Positions 33,894-45,860 of a stretch of DNA of 64,000 nucleotides are shown piece after piece; positions within the stretch are counted from its first letter, which is position 1; each line of letters begins with the position of its first letter. Under the pieces are notes generated by a model that was given only the letters and a program-made list of their open reading frames with translations, was not told the origin of the DNA and searched no databases. The stretch is from Scolanthus callimorphus. Lineage: Eukaryota > Cnidaria > Anthozoa > Actiniaria > Edwardsiidae. The translations under genes were made by a program, and so were the position numbers. The stretch lies in the NCBI GenBank assembly GCA_033964015.1, contig CM066912.1, forward strand, positions 29,040,532-29,104,531. The letters are read 5' to 3'.

Positions 33894-35703
33894 ATGGCGT
33901 CCTCGGCTGCCGGGAACAGCTCATCAGCCGAAGATCCAGAGGAAAGCGAAAGACCCGAAACCAATGAAAGGGTAGTTGCCAGAGACACAGAAGGCGTCTT
34001 TCGCTATTTTATGTACCAACGCTTTCAGGAAGAAACCGAAAGAGGCGACAACGAGGTTCAATTCACTAGCGCTCGCTCTGACGCTCTCGAAGAACTCCGA
34101 TCTTGCAATGATCATTCTCAGCAGCATATAGCGACGATAGGACGGCGATTGGGAGAAGTAGGAGATGAAATAGATGCCAAATACAAAGACCAGTTTCAGG
34201 ACATGATAGAAAGTTTGTACCTCACCCCCGGAACGGCCTATGACACTTTTGCCGCAGTGGCTCGGAGGCTTTTCCGCTCGGGGATAAGCTGGGGCAGAAT
34301 AATCGCTCTGCTTTGCTTCGGATACGAAATTGCTATAACTGTTATACGAAGAGGATTCAGTGGCAGCTTCCTGAGGAGGATTATTCGATTTGTGGTGGAC
34401 TTTATTTTCCGCGAAAGAATAGCCCGTTGGATTGCTGAACACGGAGGCTGGGTAGGTGAAATGTACAAGATTCTCGAATACTCGATCAGCAGGCTTCTGT
34501 TCTGTCTCGTCTATCAATCCAATGCTTTATTATCGTTTTAGTAGTAAACAGTGGTGAGAATTATTGCAAGAGATACAATCTATTAGTTGTGTTTTTCCGG
34601 CGCATTGATTCCTGAATTATATATATTGTCTGACTGTACATAAAAACCTGCAAGCTTTTCATATTAATCTGAAATTTATCACAACAAAAACAGAAAAAAC
34701 CCTTTTTTCAGTTTATATCGGAAACAAACGTGAATTGACTTTATTCCAGTTTTTTTGATGCTGAAAGCACGAGGAGACAATAAGCGAAAACAATCTGCAA
34801 ATATAGATGTACTTAAAGCATTTTACATCCAAGTATTTAATGAATAATATATTTAGCTTGTTGATGTCATTATCAAGCATTTCTAAAATGGCATTGATTG
34901 CAATCTCTGCTGACAGTAAATATTTTCCTAGAGTTTTCCTGTCTTGACTTGATTTGCATTAAATGTGTTGTGCACAGGAAGGGGAGGTAAGGGTGTAGTT
35001 AAGCTAAAGAAAGTTTTTCCTTTCACTGAGGGCAAAAAATCAGCTTTTCGCTGAAATGTGTTTTCAGTTTCCTTCAGATTTTAAGGAACTACTGAAGAGT
35101 GCTTTTCTCCCAGAATGATTTGATGTTCTTTACTTAGAAAATACTATTTTGTAATAAAAAAATATTTTAATCCTGCTGATTGTTTTCAGGTTTAGTTGAT
35201 AATCCATCCTCTAGCATGCTTGTGCAAACAATTTCATCATACATAGCAAGCATGAGCCAATTTAGCAATTAGTAGTTCCTATTATTGGGATACTACAGGA
35301 CAGAGGGGAGGGGGGACTTTCCATAAAAATAGATGGGGGTGCTCTTCCTATCCCTTAGGGTATACAATTCACCCACCTGCCATCTCCAAGAGTCTGCTAT
35401 CCCTTAGGGTATAAAATTCACCCACCTGCTATCTCTTAGGGATGTCCAAAGAGTCTGCTATCCTTTAGGGGGCCTCACATCAAAGGTGACCTAGAAATTC
35501 AGTGACAACAGAATAAATTGTTTCAAATTGAGGTCTATTTTTGCAATAAATACTCGGGAGCCACCTTAATCTATAACCTTCTATTGTTCAAGGTATCGGT
35601 GATGGATTTCCGTCTGTCTGAACCAAGCTGGTACACCGTTGGGACTGTAGTTGTCCTAGGAGTGCTTGTTGCGGTCTGGGCTACACAAAGACTCAAGAAA
35701 TAA
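33894..35703 (+). CDS. BAK1: BAK-like Bcl-2 family protein (multi-BH-domain, tail-anchored)
   Basis: Two exons: 33894-34451 (an in-frame ATG also lies at 33885) and 35593-35703, joined TGG|GTA in phase 0, giving 222 residues. Order: acidic N-terminus; TEGVFRYFMYQRF helix; BH3 TIGRRLGEVGDEID (about residues 82-95); BH1 SGISWGRIIALLCFG; RFVVDFIFRERIARWIAEHGGWV including BH2; and a C-terminal hydrophobic anchor (WYTVGTVVVLGVLVAVW) ending QRLKK. The order and wording match BAK more than BAX or Bcl-2. BAK proteins sit in the outer mitochondrial membrane and oligomerise to permeabilise it in apoptosis. It is divergent from BECN1. Confidence 0.92.
35300..35510. repeat. TATCCCTTAGGG-type repeat in the BAK intron
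   Basis: Two to three TATCCCTTAGGGTATA units after GGGGGGACTTTCCATAAAAA, related to 28770-29340. Confidence 0.6.
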
Positions 35704-36670
35704 GACCCTCTAGCTTTAGGTTTCTATTCATAGCAGCCATGGTAGGGTAATGTAAATACTAAGTGCACAAGTTGGATAAATTTTACACAAGGCTGGCTGT
35801 TGCAACAGGCTTTATCAAAAAGTATGAGTAAGTTGGGATGCGAATATAGCAATTAAAAAGGGGGGGGGGGGTTAGTGATCCTGTACTCTCCCTACCCCTG
35901 CCCTATTTCTCTCTAGCTCTTCCTTGGGACATTTTAACTATAGCAAAGGGTCTATAATTCCAGCTAATTTAACTGTTTACTTTCTGAGTTCCAATCCCAT
36001 CCAAAGCCTAGCATTTTTTTTTTATTGCAGGTTCTTTTTTCAGTAGTGTTTTAGGGTTGCATTTACACAAATAAATTTTACTCATATGAAGGGCCCATAT
36101 AATATGACTCCCTGTGGCTTTGATGAACAGCTAAGGTAGTTGGTGGATTTAAATCCCATTCAAAGCCAAATTTGTTTTTCAGTTGTTTTTTCAGTAGTCT
36201 TAGGGTCTCATTTTGCACAAATAAAAATTAATGCTCATATTTTATGGTTAATTAAACAATGAAGTTGCAGTAAGAGTAGCTTGCTTGCCGAGAGTAGAGG
36301 GTGTTTTAATCACAGAAAACCCAGAGTTCATGATTGTGACTGCCATCTTGGTTTTGCTGACAAAACAAGGGGCAAGAATGATAGAATCCCAATGCTGGGG
36401 TTTTCTGTGAAGGGATAAAAACACCATTTACAGCAAGCAGACTACATACATTATGAAAACAAATTTCTATTTCAATGATACAAACTTAAAGACAGTTACA
36501 TTATTCCTAAAGCTTGTTGAATGATTAGGAACTGTGAGGGACGATATTTAAAATATCACTTATAATAAAAAGGTTAAAGATACTGAATAGTACATTGTAC
36601 AGTCATTTCAAACATATGTATGTGAAAAACTATTACCTTTGCCAGTGGGAGAAAAATATAAGTAAACACA

Positions 36671-36879
36671 CAGGGCTCGATCTTAACGGTGGTCAACTAG
36701 CCAAATACTAGTAGAATTTTCGTTTTGGCTAGTGGATTTTTGCTCTTTAATAGCCATCTTGGCTACTGGATTTTTGGCAAGGAAGTAAAAAATATAGTAG
36801 AAAATATATTATGGCTAGTGAATCTTGGCCATTTACTAGCCACTTGACTACTATTTTCAAAAGTTAAGATCGAGCCCTG
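36671..36879. repeat. hAT-like MITE
   Basis: Ends CAGGGCTCGATCTTAAC and GTTAAGATCGAGCCCTG are inverse. The interior repeats 'TGGCTAGTGGATTTTTG'-type units. CAGGG termini are usual for hAT elements. A matching 8-bp duplication was not found. Confidence 0.65.
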
Positions 36880-37089
36880 GCACATGAGTTTAGGTGTGTA
36901 ACAAGGTTGTGCTGTAATCCCAGTGCCAAAGATAACCATGTTTGGGGGAACAATTAAATGAATACCACCCCCTGGTATTCTCACTTCCCTCCTAGTTGGC
37001 AAATTTGGCTTTTTCTGGGATTACACATCTCAACTCACTAATATAAATTGTAACAAAAAAATATCCAAAGCTGTAGTTTGCTTTTACTA

Positions 37090-37678
37090 AAGCCAGGTGC
37101 GCACTTGTGACATAACAACATCAGAAAAATATCACATAAACAAAATTTAGTGGTTTCAAAAAGTTAAAATCCCCCAAAATATTGCTTTGGTGAAGTAATC
37201 TAATGATGCTCCATGGAGAATATTGATTTTATTTCAATTATTTTCCCATACTTTTTTCGTTGCAACATAACATCCTTATGTTGCAAGTGTGCACCGCTTA
37301 AAGGGACATGGTCACCGAAAACATCAAAATTATAACATCACAAATAATAAAAATAACAAGTCAAATTTGTAAAGAATGCTTTCAACTTGATATGGTGAAA
37401 ATTTGAGGTCATTTTGATGTAGGATTGCAAAGATATTCGCGGATTGTAATTACAGCTTACATGAGGAAATCCGACTCTTTTGAAATCGGTTTACCTCAAT
37501 CTTTTTTCAAACATACTAAATTTGCCATCTTAATTCACTCATATCTCAGCACTCCTTTATTGTAATCCAATGAAATTTTCCATACTTCTTTCTTTAAACT
37601 GACTCTTTCAATGTCAGAGAATATTTTTGTATTTTGTGACAATAATTATTTTAGTGTTTTCTAGGTGACCGTGTCCCT
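37090..37678. repeat. TTAA-flanked MITE (37302-37678) beside a second inverted-repeat unit
   Basis: AGGGACATGGTCACC at 37302 and GGTGACCGTGTCCCT ending 37678 are inverse and flanked on both sides by TTAA (37298-37301 and 37679-37682), the piggyBac-type target. To its left, GGTGCGCACTTGTGACATAAC (about 37096) pairs with GTTGCAAGTGTGCACC (about 37280). Part of this MITE recurs at 28555-28735. Confidence 0.7.
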
Positions 37679-38828
37679 TTAAGCAAACATTCAGCTCACC
37701 TTTAAGTAAGAGCACAGCAATATTAGTGCAAATAGAATATTTTCTGAAAAATATCATTTGTTATGTTTGGCACTGGTAGTGTAAGGGCATTTTAGCACCA
37801 ACAAGTGAAAAGTACCCTTATACAGAATTCTAATTTGTAATGTAGCAATCTGGCAAAATAATTAGCAATAAAAGTTTGTGTTTTATGCTGAACGGAGATT
37901 TTTTCCGGTTGTGGTTCACCAAACATTTTTGGTTCCATCAGTCAAATGTCTAACGAGTTACATTTTGCAAAACCCTCTGTGAGATAATTTTGGTTACTTA
38001 GTGTTTGGTATTTTTACCTTAGATTTGTATACATAATAGGACTCCATGCTGTACAATTAAGAAAACATTGGATAAGAAATTTCAGAGGAACCCAAAATTA
38101 GGAGTCCAATTTGATGTTCCAAAGAATTTGACAAGGATAGAGTGCTGTTATTATTTATAAATTCAGGGGAGGATTTAGGGGGAGAGCCCCTCCTTGAGAT
38201 TCACATACATTTACTATATTTGCTGGGGGCTAATGTGAAAATATTTGTCACATGTTTTCACTATCTGGCCCCACTTTCTGAAATTCCTGGATCCGCCCCT
38301 GAATTCTATAGCATTCAGACATGACTTGCAATCCAATAGACCTTTTCACAGTCCCTGGCTTTATTCTGACTCAAATTGGAATTCTAGCCTGAATTTGAGT
38401 CTGCCGTTGACCAAACAATACATTGGTCAATTAGAGGCTAGATCACAATGGAGCAAGTAACTGAAAAGAACTATTAAGGAGAAATTGGACACTTGACAAA
38501 ACTAGAAAAAAAAATCCATGACAATATTGGGTTTTGAGGTGGCAATTACCGTAGGAATTTTAGTTTTCTTAATACATTGATGGACTGGTTGAGTATTTCC
38601 ACACAACAGTTTCCATAGATGCCAACCCAACAAGTCAATGAAGCAGGAGATTTGGGTCAAACTGCAAATACAGTAACAGTGTATGAGGAAAAACGGGAGA
38701 GTTGGCACTAACTAAATAAAGGGACAACATCCATGTTTAACTTGCATTTCCTTTTTTTTTCAAACTGCTCATCCTAATGTGCCATATAATAATTCAACAC
38801 TTATGTTAAATACTCAAACCTTTTAGGG

Positions 38829-39108
38829 ATTACCACTATGTATTGCTACGTGACCTAAAAATTCAATGTTGCGATGGGCAATTGGCGATTTTTAGCTGTC
38901 AATCAAACCAAAACGCTGGATATGGCTGCTTCAGGGGGTCAATAGTGATTGAAAAATCAACCAAAATGGTTTTAAGGTATCCTTTGGCTTCCTTGCCTAG
39001 AATGTTTAACTTTCTGTTCAAGAAAATTGATATCTAAATTTGCTTGCGTAAAATCGCCAATCGCAACAGTGAATTTTGAGGTGGCGTAGCAATGCATACG
39101 GTGGTAAC
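38829..39108. repeat. 280-bp MITE with about 65-bp inverted ends
   Basis: The left end TTACCACTATGTATTGCTAC and the right end GTAGCAATGCATACGGTGGTAA are inverse, and the similarity runs on through CAATTGGCGATTTT. Confidence 0.7.
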
Positions 39109-39181
39109 ATGACAAGCTAATATAAATATGAACATTGCCTTTAACATTTTTTGCTCTTGGATAATAATATCATGGGAAAAT

Positions 39182-39772
39182 GACTATCACACCTTGTATA
39201 AAAGTAATACAATCATTATGCTCATTAAAATAGGAGATGTTATACAACTCTTTTAAATATGACAACTAAAATGAATAAAATGTACCTTCGTAACTGCTAA
39301 AAAAATTATCTACAACCTTATATTGAATAAACATGACTAAGAATTTAAAATGTAGCAAGTTGAGAAATTCCGGTGTCCTGAAGTGTCTACCCTTCTCACT
39401 AGACAGCTACATGTTCCTTCACCTACTGCCTGCTCTAATGTTCCAAGAAGAGTAGGTATACATTGTTGTACTGTTCAAACTATCTGATAATCGACACTAA
39501 GTCAGGGACATCAACCCCAGAACTTCATAATCTGGAGACCGCTTTGAAATGGCAAAATTTCCTGTAATTCTCCACGGTGAAACACAGTTAATGTATGGCA
39601 GTCATCTTGAATTTTTCCCAGGAGACGAAAAATATTGAGGCAAAACTGGGAAAGTTGATGTCCCTGCAAGGGGATCTCAGTCCAGCTGATCACACCTTGT
39701 ATTAAAATATTACAACCATTGTTGTCCTCATTAAAATAGGAGATGCTATACAACTCTTTTAAATATGACACC
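39182..39772 (+). repeat. Direct repeat pair 508 bp apart
   Basis: About 80 bp from CACACCTTGTATAAAAGTAA (about 39188) recurs at about 39694 with ATTAAAATAGGAGATGNTAT and AACTCTTTTAAATATGACA in both. It looks like a duplicated segment or an LTR-like pair; no coding sequence lies between. Confidence 0.6.
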
Positions 39773-40087
39773 CATGCACACAATGCACAAAAAAGGGTTG
39801 TAAAACTAAAACATTCCTAGGTCTAGCGAGAGATACCTGCGTTTTCACAGTTTTGGGATAAAAGCAAAACCTCAGAGCTGCAAATAATGCTGGAAATCTG
39901 CTTGAAATGCTTGGTGATGCAACAAAAATTGTTCTGGTTGGCAAATTTGGTAATGCTAATCTAATTTCACCAAAATACCATTCAAACCCAAGCCTCTCAC
40001 CCTTGAGTTATAAGACTGTTCACTTCGTTTTTAACTCCCAGCCTTTGACATAATAATATGTTCTGCTACTCGGGTTCGATGGTGAGA

Positions 40088-41370
40088 TTATTTGTTATCT
40101 ATATATTTCCAGAAGTAGTAGCCAAATAAAGCCATAGAGAAGCTTGTAACAGCAGACGAGACTAAATTCACAAGTGGTTATTCAACAGAAGAAGCCCAGA
40201 GATGTGCTTGGTAGTTGGAGACGGTTTATTGACAACATGTTTCTTAACTGAGCAATAACCTGAGTATTGTAGGGTAGCCCCTAGAATAGAATCTACTATT
40301 GACCCAAACAATCCTCCCACTAAGCCTACCACAACTATAGGCCACTGGGAAGGAATATTTGGTTGTTTGTTTCGTAGTAAGACTGTGATGAACAGAGTTC
40401 CATAGTATGCGAGCCCAATGAAAAGGCCCCCAAACAAGCTAGCAAGTATTCCAGGAATAGTAACACCACCATTGGTACCAGTAGGAACTTTCCTTAATGT
40501 GGTAATTAATCTTGGGGCATGGCTTTTAAATGCAGTCCCAATCTCGGACGACCATGTATCACCACAGCTACATGATATGGCACCTAAGATTGCCATGGCA
40601 ACAAGGGAGGCATCAAAGTCATGAGCATAATCTATTATCCTCTCACCACTTCCATTGTCCAACAAATATATGGTAGATAATAAAGCAGCAACTCCAGCAT
40701 TGCATATGACTTGTATCCAATTACGTTGGCCCCCTAAGAGTTGAAATATAAAATATGTATTATGTTAAAAACGTTTAGTTTAGTCTGACACGATGTGATC
40801 ACAAATATTTAGAGCCTCTTTAATAAGCTTAATGCATTCAATACACTTCCCGTGCTAGCAGAAGAGGCCTCTGCCAGCAGGGAATCAATGCACAGGTGCA
40901 AAGTTTAAACTATTCATAAAACAGGTTTGCTGCAACGATCAAAAATGTTTGGAATGCGAGGCTCCTAGCTGCGTAAAACGATTCCCAAATTTATAGGAAT
41001 TCTACCACGTCGCTATAGGCATTAATTTAAGCTTAAAATATTTCCAAAGTTCAAAGTTCGCTACATGGCGGGATATGCAATATTTCTCATGATATCTGTT
41101 TTCGAGTTAAATCTAAATCCTACCTTCTTTAAAATCATCCTCTAGTTCTCTTTTCACATCCTCTCTGAATTTCGTCAGTTTTGAAGAGCTCAAATAGAAA
41201 ATCAACAAACAGGCGAAGAAACACAAGTTGGTCGCTGTCAACACAAAACCCACAAGAACAGCCACGATCGCGCCAGAAAAATCCAGCGACTTGTTTTGGT
41301 ATCCACGGCGTGTAATCGCACAGCAGACAGCGAAAGCAAATCCACAGCGAAGTATAAATTCACTGTGCAT
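40088..41370 (-). CDS. TMEM19: TMEM19 (DUF92 family multi-pass membrane protein)
   Basis: Two coding exons, 41124-41370 and 40088-40733, joined in phase 1 (GAAG|GGGGCC). The protein begins MHSEFILRCGFAFAVCC. KSLDFSGAIVAVLVGFVLTA and SSSKLTKFREDVKRELED match the N-terminal part of TMEM19. RNWIQVICNAGV, GDTWSSEIG, VPTGTNGGVTIPGI and GSIVDSILGATLQYSGYC match the rest. Several hydrophobic helices fit a multi-pass protein. The frame meets TGA at 40168-40170, but a 1-nt shift just before it restores VNLVSSAVTSFSMALFGYY and a stop at 40088-40090, giving about 297 residues. Molecular function is unknown; DUF92 members in plants include a phytyl-phosphate kinase. Head to head with CCDC34. Confidence 0.92.
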
Positions 41371-41644
41371 ACTCTTTTAAAAGATCGTATTAAATAAACG
41401 TCCAAAATAAATAACTTTTCAAAGACCTGTTTCTTTCATTAGAAACGGTCGCCATTTTGTTTTCAACAATGCGCCTGCGGGCATTAGGGCAGCGGATATA
41501 CCCATGGGACCGCCATTGGAGCATAAAAACACAACGAAATTTCACCTCCAAATTTTGCTGGATTTATTGCTTTTTGCTCAAGTTCTAGACAGTTTTCATT
41601 TCTTTTTTGGCTTCAAGTTCACTTGAGCTACATTTAGACTGTAA
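41371..41644. promoter_or_regulatory. Bidirectional promoter of TMEM19 and CCDC34
   Basis: Only 274 bp separate the two start codons. GCCATTTTG at 41451-41459 and CGCCATTGG at 41511-41519 resemble YY1/CCAT initiator elements, and no TATA box is evident. The layout is typical of TATA-less divergent housekeeping promoters. Confidence 0.55.
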
Positions 41645-42639
41645 ATGGAAGGCTATTCCCTCGATTCTTTAGGGGACTCAACGAGATCGTTGCTATCGCC
41701 TCTCTACTCTGAACAACAACAACAAAATTCGAAAGAAAAATCACATTCCCGCTCACTGGATCACTCATATGGATCAAATACAAGTAATTCAAGCACTGAT
41801 TTAGAAAGTCTTCTGAACTCAAGTAGTGTCAGGTCAAGCTCTACGCCTAAAAGAAAGAGTAAAAAGTCAACAACCAGATGTTATTTATCTGGCGTTAGTC
41901 ATAGTGATAGAACTTTTACAGAGAAGGAAAATAAACCCAAAGAGCTAAGTCCTTGGGAAAAATGGCTCATTGATAAAACTGTAAAGGAGAGAGAACAAAT
42001 GAGCCACCGTAAAGAACAAAGGAGGAAAGAGAAACAAGAATTAGAGAAGCAAAAAAGAGAAAAAGAAAAACTGGAAAGAGACAGAGAGATTAAGATTCAA
42101 GAGTGGCTTGCAGAGAAAGACAGACGGTCTGTGCTTTCAAGAAGTAGTACTCGAAAAACTGAAGAAGAGCTAATGGCCAAAAAGAGGAGGAAAAACAGAT
42201 AATTGATGAGAAATCAAAAGTTGCTTATGACAAATGGCTTCAGGAGAAGATGAATTCAGAACATGAGAGAAAACAAAAGGAGGAAATGGAAGTTAGGAGA
42301 AAGAAAGATGAACTTGTGGAAAAGAAAATGAAAAGTGAGCAAGCATATGAGGATTGGTTAAAGAATGCAAAGTCCAGACCACATGGTGTTTCTGATAATT
42401 TTTGTTATGCAGGAGGAAAATTGACTGGATACTACATGTGGGGGTCATATCCTGCTCCGAAATACTGTAACCCATTACCATGGCAACCAACTGTGTCAAA
42501 GAGGAGCAAAAGTGCTAGAGGCAAGAAGGGAGAAATGCAACCACCCTCCCCTCCCTTGCTATTTAGAGACCAGGAGAAGAGAGAGTTAGGTAAAAAGGCA
42601 GGAAAAAGATTTCACCAAGCTGAGATAAGTTGTTCTTGA
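41645..42639 (+). CDS. CCDC34: CCDC34-like coiled-coil protein, with one frame break
   Basis: The frame starts MEGYSLDSLGDSTRS. A Ser-rich N-terminus is followed by LSPWEKWLIDK, a long charged coiled coil with W-containing repeats (IQEWLAEK, YDKWLQEK, YEDWLKNAK), and the C-terminal signature YAGGKLTGYYMWGSYPAPKY then CNPLPWQP. All match CCDC34. The frame ends at TAA 42200-42202; adding one A to the A5 run at 42191-42195 joins it to the part ending at 42639, giving about 331 residues. CCDC34 is linked to cilia and sperm flagella in vertebrates. Intronless here. Confidence 0.92.
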
Positions 42640-44086
42640 ATTTTTGTTATGAACAAATTGTTATCTGTCCCAAAATTCCATGACCACAGCAGTACTCTTT
42701 TCACATTCCAGTCAAGGGGCACCTTGGGTAAATCCAGATGGGACTGGCTAGCTACAATTTTATAAACATTGTTTACTAGTCAGTGGTGGATGCAGAAACT
42801 TTTCAAGGGGGTGCACAATATATTAAATATGTGGCTAAAAAATGTTCTGCACTAAGACAGTTTCATACATTTCCTTAACATATAAACACAAAGGGGGTGC
42901 ATAGGCACCCATTGTACCCCCTCTAAATCTGCCACTGCCCCTCCCCCGAATGACTCAAAATATAGACTAGAATTTGAGGTTGCCTTCAATTTTGCAACTA
43001 AAATGCTACTCGATGCAACTAAATTTATGCAACAATCTGTTAAACTGCAATTATTAACATTGTTTAAGCTGGAGCCCTGTCTCATAATGTGCTTTGTCAT
43101 TCCCAGTTGTACAAAATTTTCATTTTTGTAGCTTTTTAGTAGTACTATTTTTTATGTCACAGGCTTTTGCTTAGTGTAACTTTTTAATAGTACTTCTGCA
43201 GCAAGCATTACTCAAAAACTTGATCATACCTGCCTCATACCCAGGCATCTCAGGTGTGTCAAAAAAGGGCAAAAACCTGTGGTGATCTTGAAAGGTAAAA
43301 TCGCGAGGGGTACAATGCAGCATGGGAAGGCTCAGGCGCTGTCAATAGCATTATAACAGATCAATAAATTATTTATTGTTAATAGTTATTTATTAGTCAA
43401 GTTTAATATGTATGGGCTACATTGTGCAAAAATGATGTGGAAAGCATAACTGCATAAATGTACATGAATGGAAAGTGTAACTAAAATGTCTTCCAAAAAG
43501 TTAATGTCTCCAAATGTTTTGCCTGTTTTGGACTTGTGCTAAGAAAACTAATACTTGAAAAATATATACATCAGTTGAAAGAAAGAAATCCTAAAAGGAG
43601 AAAATTTCAAGTCTAGAAATTTTGTCATTGTCATGCCAGCCAGTCCCTTGCCTGACATCACCTATTTTGTAATGGGCAGTTGTGAAAAAAATATGCAGGT
43701 AAAGATCTCTTGAATTCTCATGGTGGGTATTCCCAAGATTTGAGAATTCTAGATAAAGTTCAGAGCCAAGCTCTTGAAAGGCAGGGTAGCTCTATTTATA
43801 GGAGAATAGATGTGCCTTAGTTATAGGGATTATTAAATATCCCTGTGATCGAACAGCTCACCACTAAGAGGAACTTCACTGGAATAGCGGGGTGAGGGAC
43901 AATGCAAGATTTCCACAATACATCGGTAGCTAAAACTGGGATGATCTGACTGTAAAACGGATGCCACCCTAAAGTTAGTCCCATTTGCCAAAGTAGGAAG
44001 TTAATCCTTCAGTTGCAGAAACAATAATATTCTAAGCGAAATTGGTTTCTAGGTTTTGACTAAAATAAGAATCTCTAGAAAGAGCT
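42640..44086. other. Spacer between convergent CCDC34 and the 89-residue gene
   Basis: Dispersed repeat fragments (for example around 42790-42950, GGGGGTGCACAATAT and AGGGGGTGCATAGGC) are seen. No gene was recognised. Confidence 0.35.
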
Positions 44087-45860
44087 CTATAAAAAGTCAG
44101 TTTGAGTTGCTGCATCTGCTCGAGTTGGCTTCTGGGTTGCCTGTTGAACACATCCATGCTCTCTCCATTTCTTGGTTTCCCTGTCTTTGGTCCTTTTCTT
44201 GATACCAATCTACAGCAAACAACAGTGGTAAATTAATGTTTGAGGTTGCAATACCACTTGGAGGGGGAGGGGGGTTCCTTCACGATAGAAAGCATTCAGC
44301 AGATAGACAGACATTTTTATTTGGAATCGTATACAAAATAGTATATAGACTTCAACCCAAATAAATTTTTCCAAGTTTACAACAACTCTTCAACAATTTC
44401 TTTCCAGAGAGAGAAGCACTCATCTATAAATTTTGCAATTTTCCTTTGCATTTGAATATTCTTGCCTGAATAATTAATTAGAAAGTGAAATTCATTTTTT
44501 TCAAATTTAACCCTCCCCGTTTTCTCGATACATTTAACCAGCTCTTCGCGTTTATCTCAGCATTGAATACATGTGGGTTTTTTTTTTTTGGGGGGGGGGG
44601 GCTGGCTAGACTGGTTCTCACAAGCAACCTTCTTGAATGAATCCCAGTGCAAAGGCTACCCGTGTTTGGAGATGCAATACCTATTTCAATCAAAACTTGC
44701 TCGTTTTCTGGCATTTTTACCTTGCATGTCCTATCTGGGTAATGCTTGGGCTTTATCAGATCTGGAATTTCAGCTATGTTATGCGATATGTCCTGCAATA
44801 CAAGAGTGCACATTTAGTGCTGAATCCAGAAATACCGGAAGGGGTTGCTCATGAACTAAGGGCTGTATCTAAGTATAACAAAGTGATTTTGATTTTACTC
44901 TAGCATACCTTACAAAAAAAAACTCTAGCTATACCCATGACCGTCTGTAAATATTTTGAAGATATGCAAGCCCCTCTGCCCTCGAGGAACCAATCCTAAA
45001 ACTTGTGTGAACAGAAACTGAACTCCCATATGGAGAAGTCTAATACTGCATTCACACCAAAACCATGTTTAGTTAAACAAGGTTTTTCTTCGCCTCACGA
45101 CATGTGAAGCTTCTTACTGCGATAAAGTCTTACTAGCTAATGATCACTTCGTAACATGTACTGTACAGTCTATTTAGTTTTTTCTTTGGAGCTTTCTCCT
45201 CTTGGGAGATAAAATTTTAAACCAGTTTAATTAAACTACCTTTAAACTGGTTTAAGCGCCGGTGTGAATGGGGTATAACATTTTGAAGAACACAATGCAG
45301 ACAGCAGGGGCCATCCTCGTTCCTGGGTCCTCCTCAAGGGGAAGAAAAGGATGGCTTTCGAGGGGAGGACTCTGGAGTGCGGAAGGGATGCTGCTCGATG
45401 CCCCTTCTCATCAAAATTTACAAAGGACATCAGCTCAAACCAAGAAAAAGATGACTTCAGGATCGCGTGCAATAGATGATACAAGTATATGTAGGTATAA
45501 TTTCAAGAAACGGGTTCCTTTAGTCTAGAATCCCGTTCACATGAGATGTAAAATGGTACTTACAATCCACTTAGTGCCGCACTCGGCTAGCTTCCACACG
45601 CCTTGTACCCGTGGCTGTCTGGGGCACTCGCGTAAAATGTCCTCCCATCCGCGAACCCATTTAACCTCTCTACAACGAGAGCACTACAATCAACCATGCA
45701 AAACGAAAACTATCGTCTCAAAATGTTCGCTTTGGATGTTGCACCGTAGAAGGGGACATGGTAAACAAAAACGGAGCGTGAAGGTTTTTATCATCTGCAA
45801 AATGCGGGTGATTTCTTACCGTGTGTAGTATTCACGTTCTTGGTCGTCGTTTCTTGGCAT
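44087..45860 (-). CDS. Small 89-residue protein of unknown function, three exons
   Basis: Exons 45820-45860, 45564-45669 and 44087-44209 all have GT-AG borders and join in frame (phases 2 and 0). The protein starts MPRNDDQEREYYTRE, then VKWVRGWEDILRECPRQPR, VQGVWKLAECGTKW, IGIKKRTKDRETKKWREHGC and a Thr/Gln-rich end before TAG (44087-44089). It is basic, Trp-rich and has no signal or membrane segment. I do not recognise it. The clean three-exon structure and the start in good context make it a probable real gene that is easy to miss because every exon is short. Confidence 0.65.

Larger units (their letters stand above)
35704..40087. other. Transposon-rich spacer between BAK and TMEM19
   Basis: Besides the MITEs listed here, there is an inverted pair at about 36276-36428 (GTTTTAATCACAGAAAACCC and its inverse) and a degenerate hairpin relative at 38035-38150. 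No gene was recognised. Confidence 0.45.

Noticed and set aside
33924..34517. A 197-residue minus-strand frame opposite BAK
   Set aside because: It is the exact antisense of the BAK exon and has no recognisable domain.
44573..44903. Overlapping frames of 88-111 residues on both strands near a G10 run
   Set aside because: No domain, conflicting strands, and they lie in repeat-like sequence of the 89-residue gene's neighbourhood.
45268..45528. An 86-residue plus-strand frame (MGYNILKNTMQTAGAIL...)
   Set aside because: It falls in the intron of the 89-residue gene and in dispersed-repeat sequence, with no splice or domain support.
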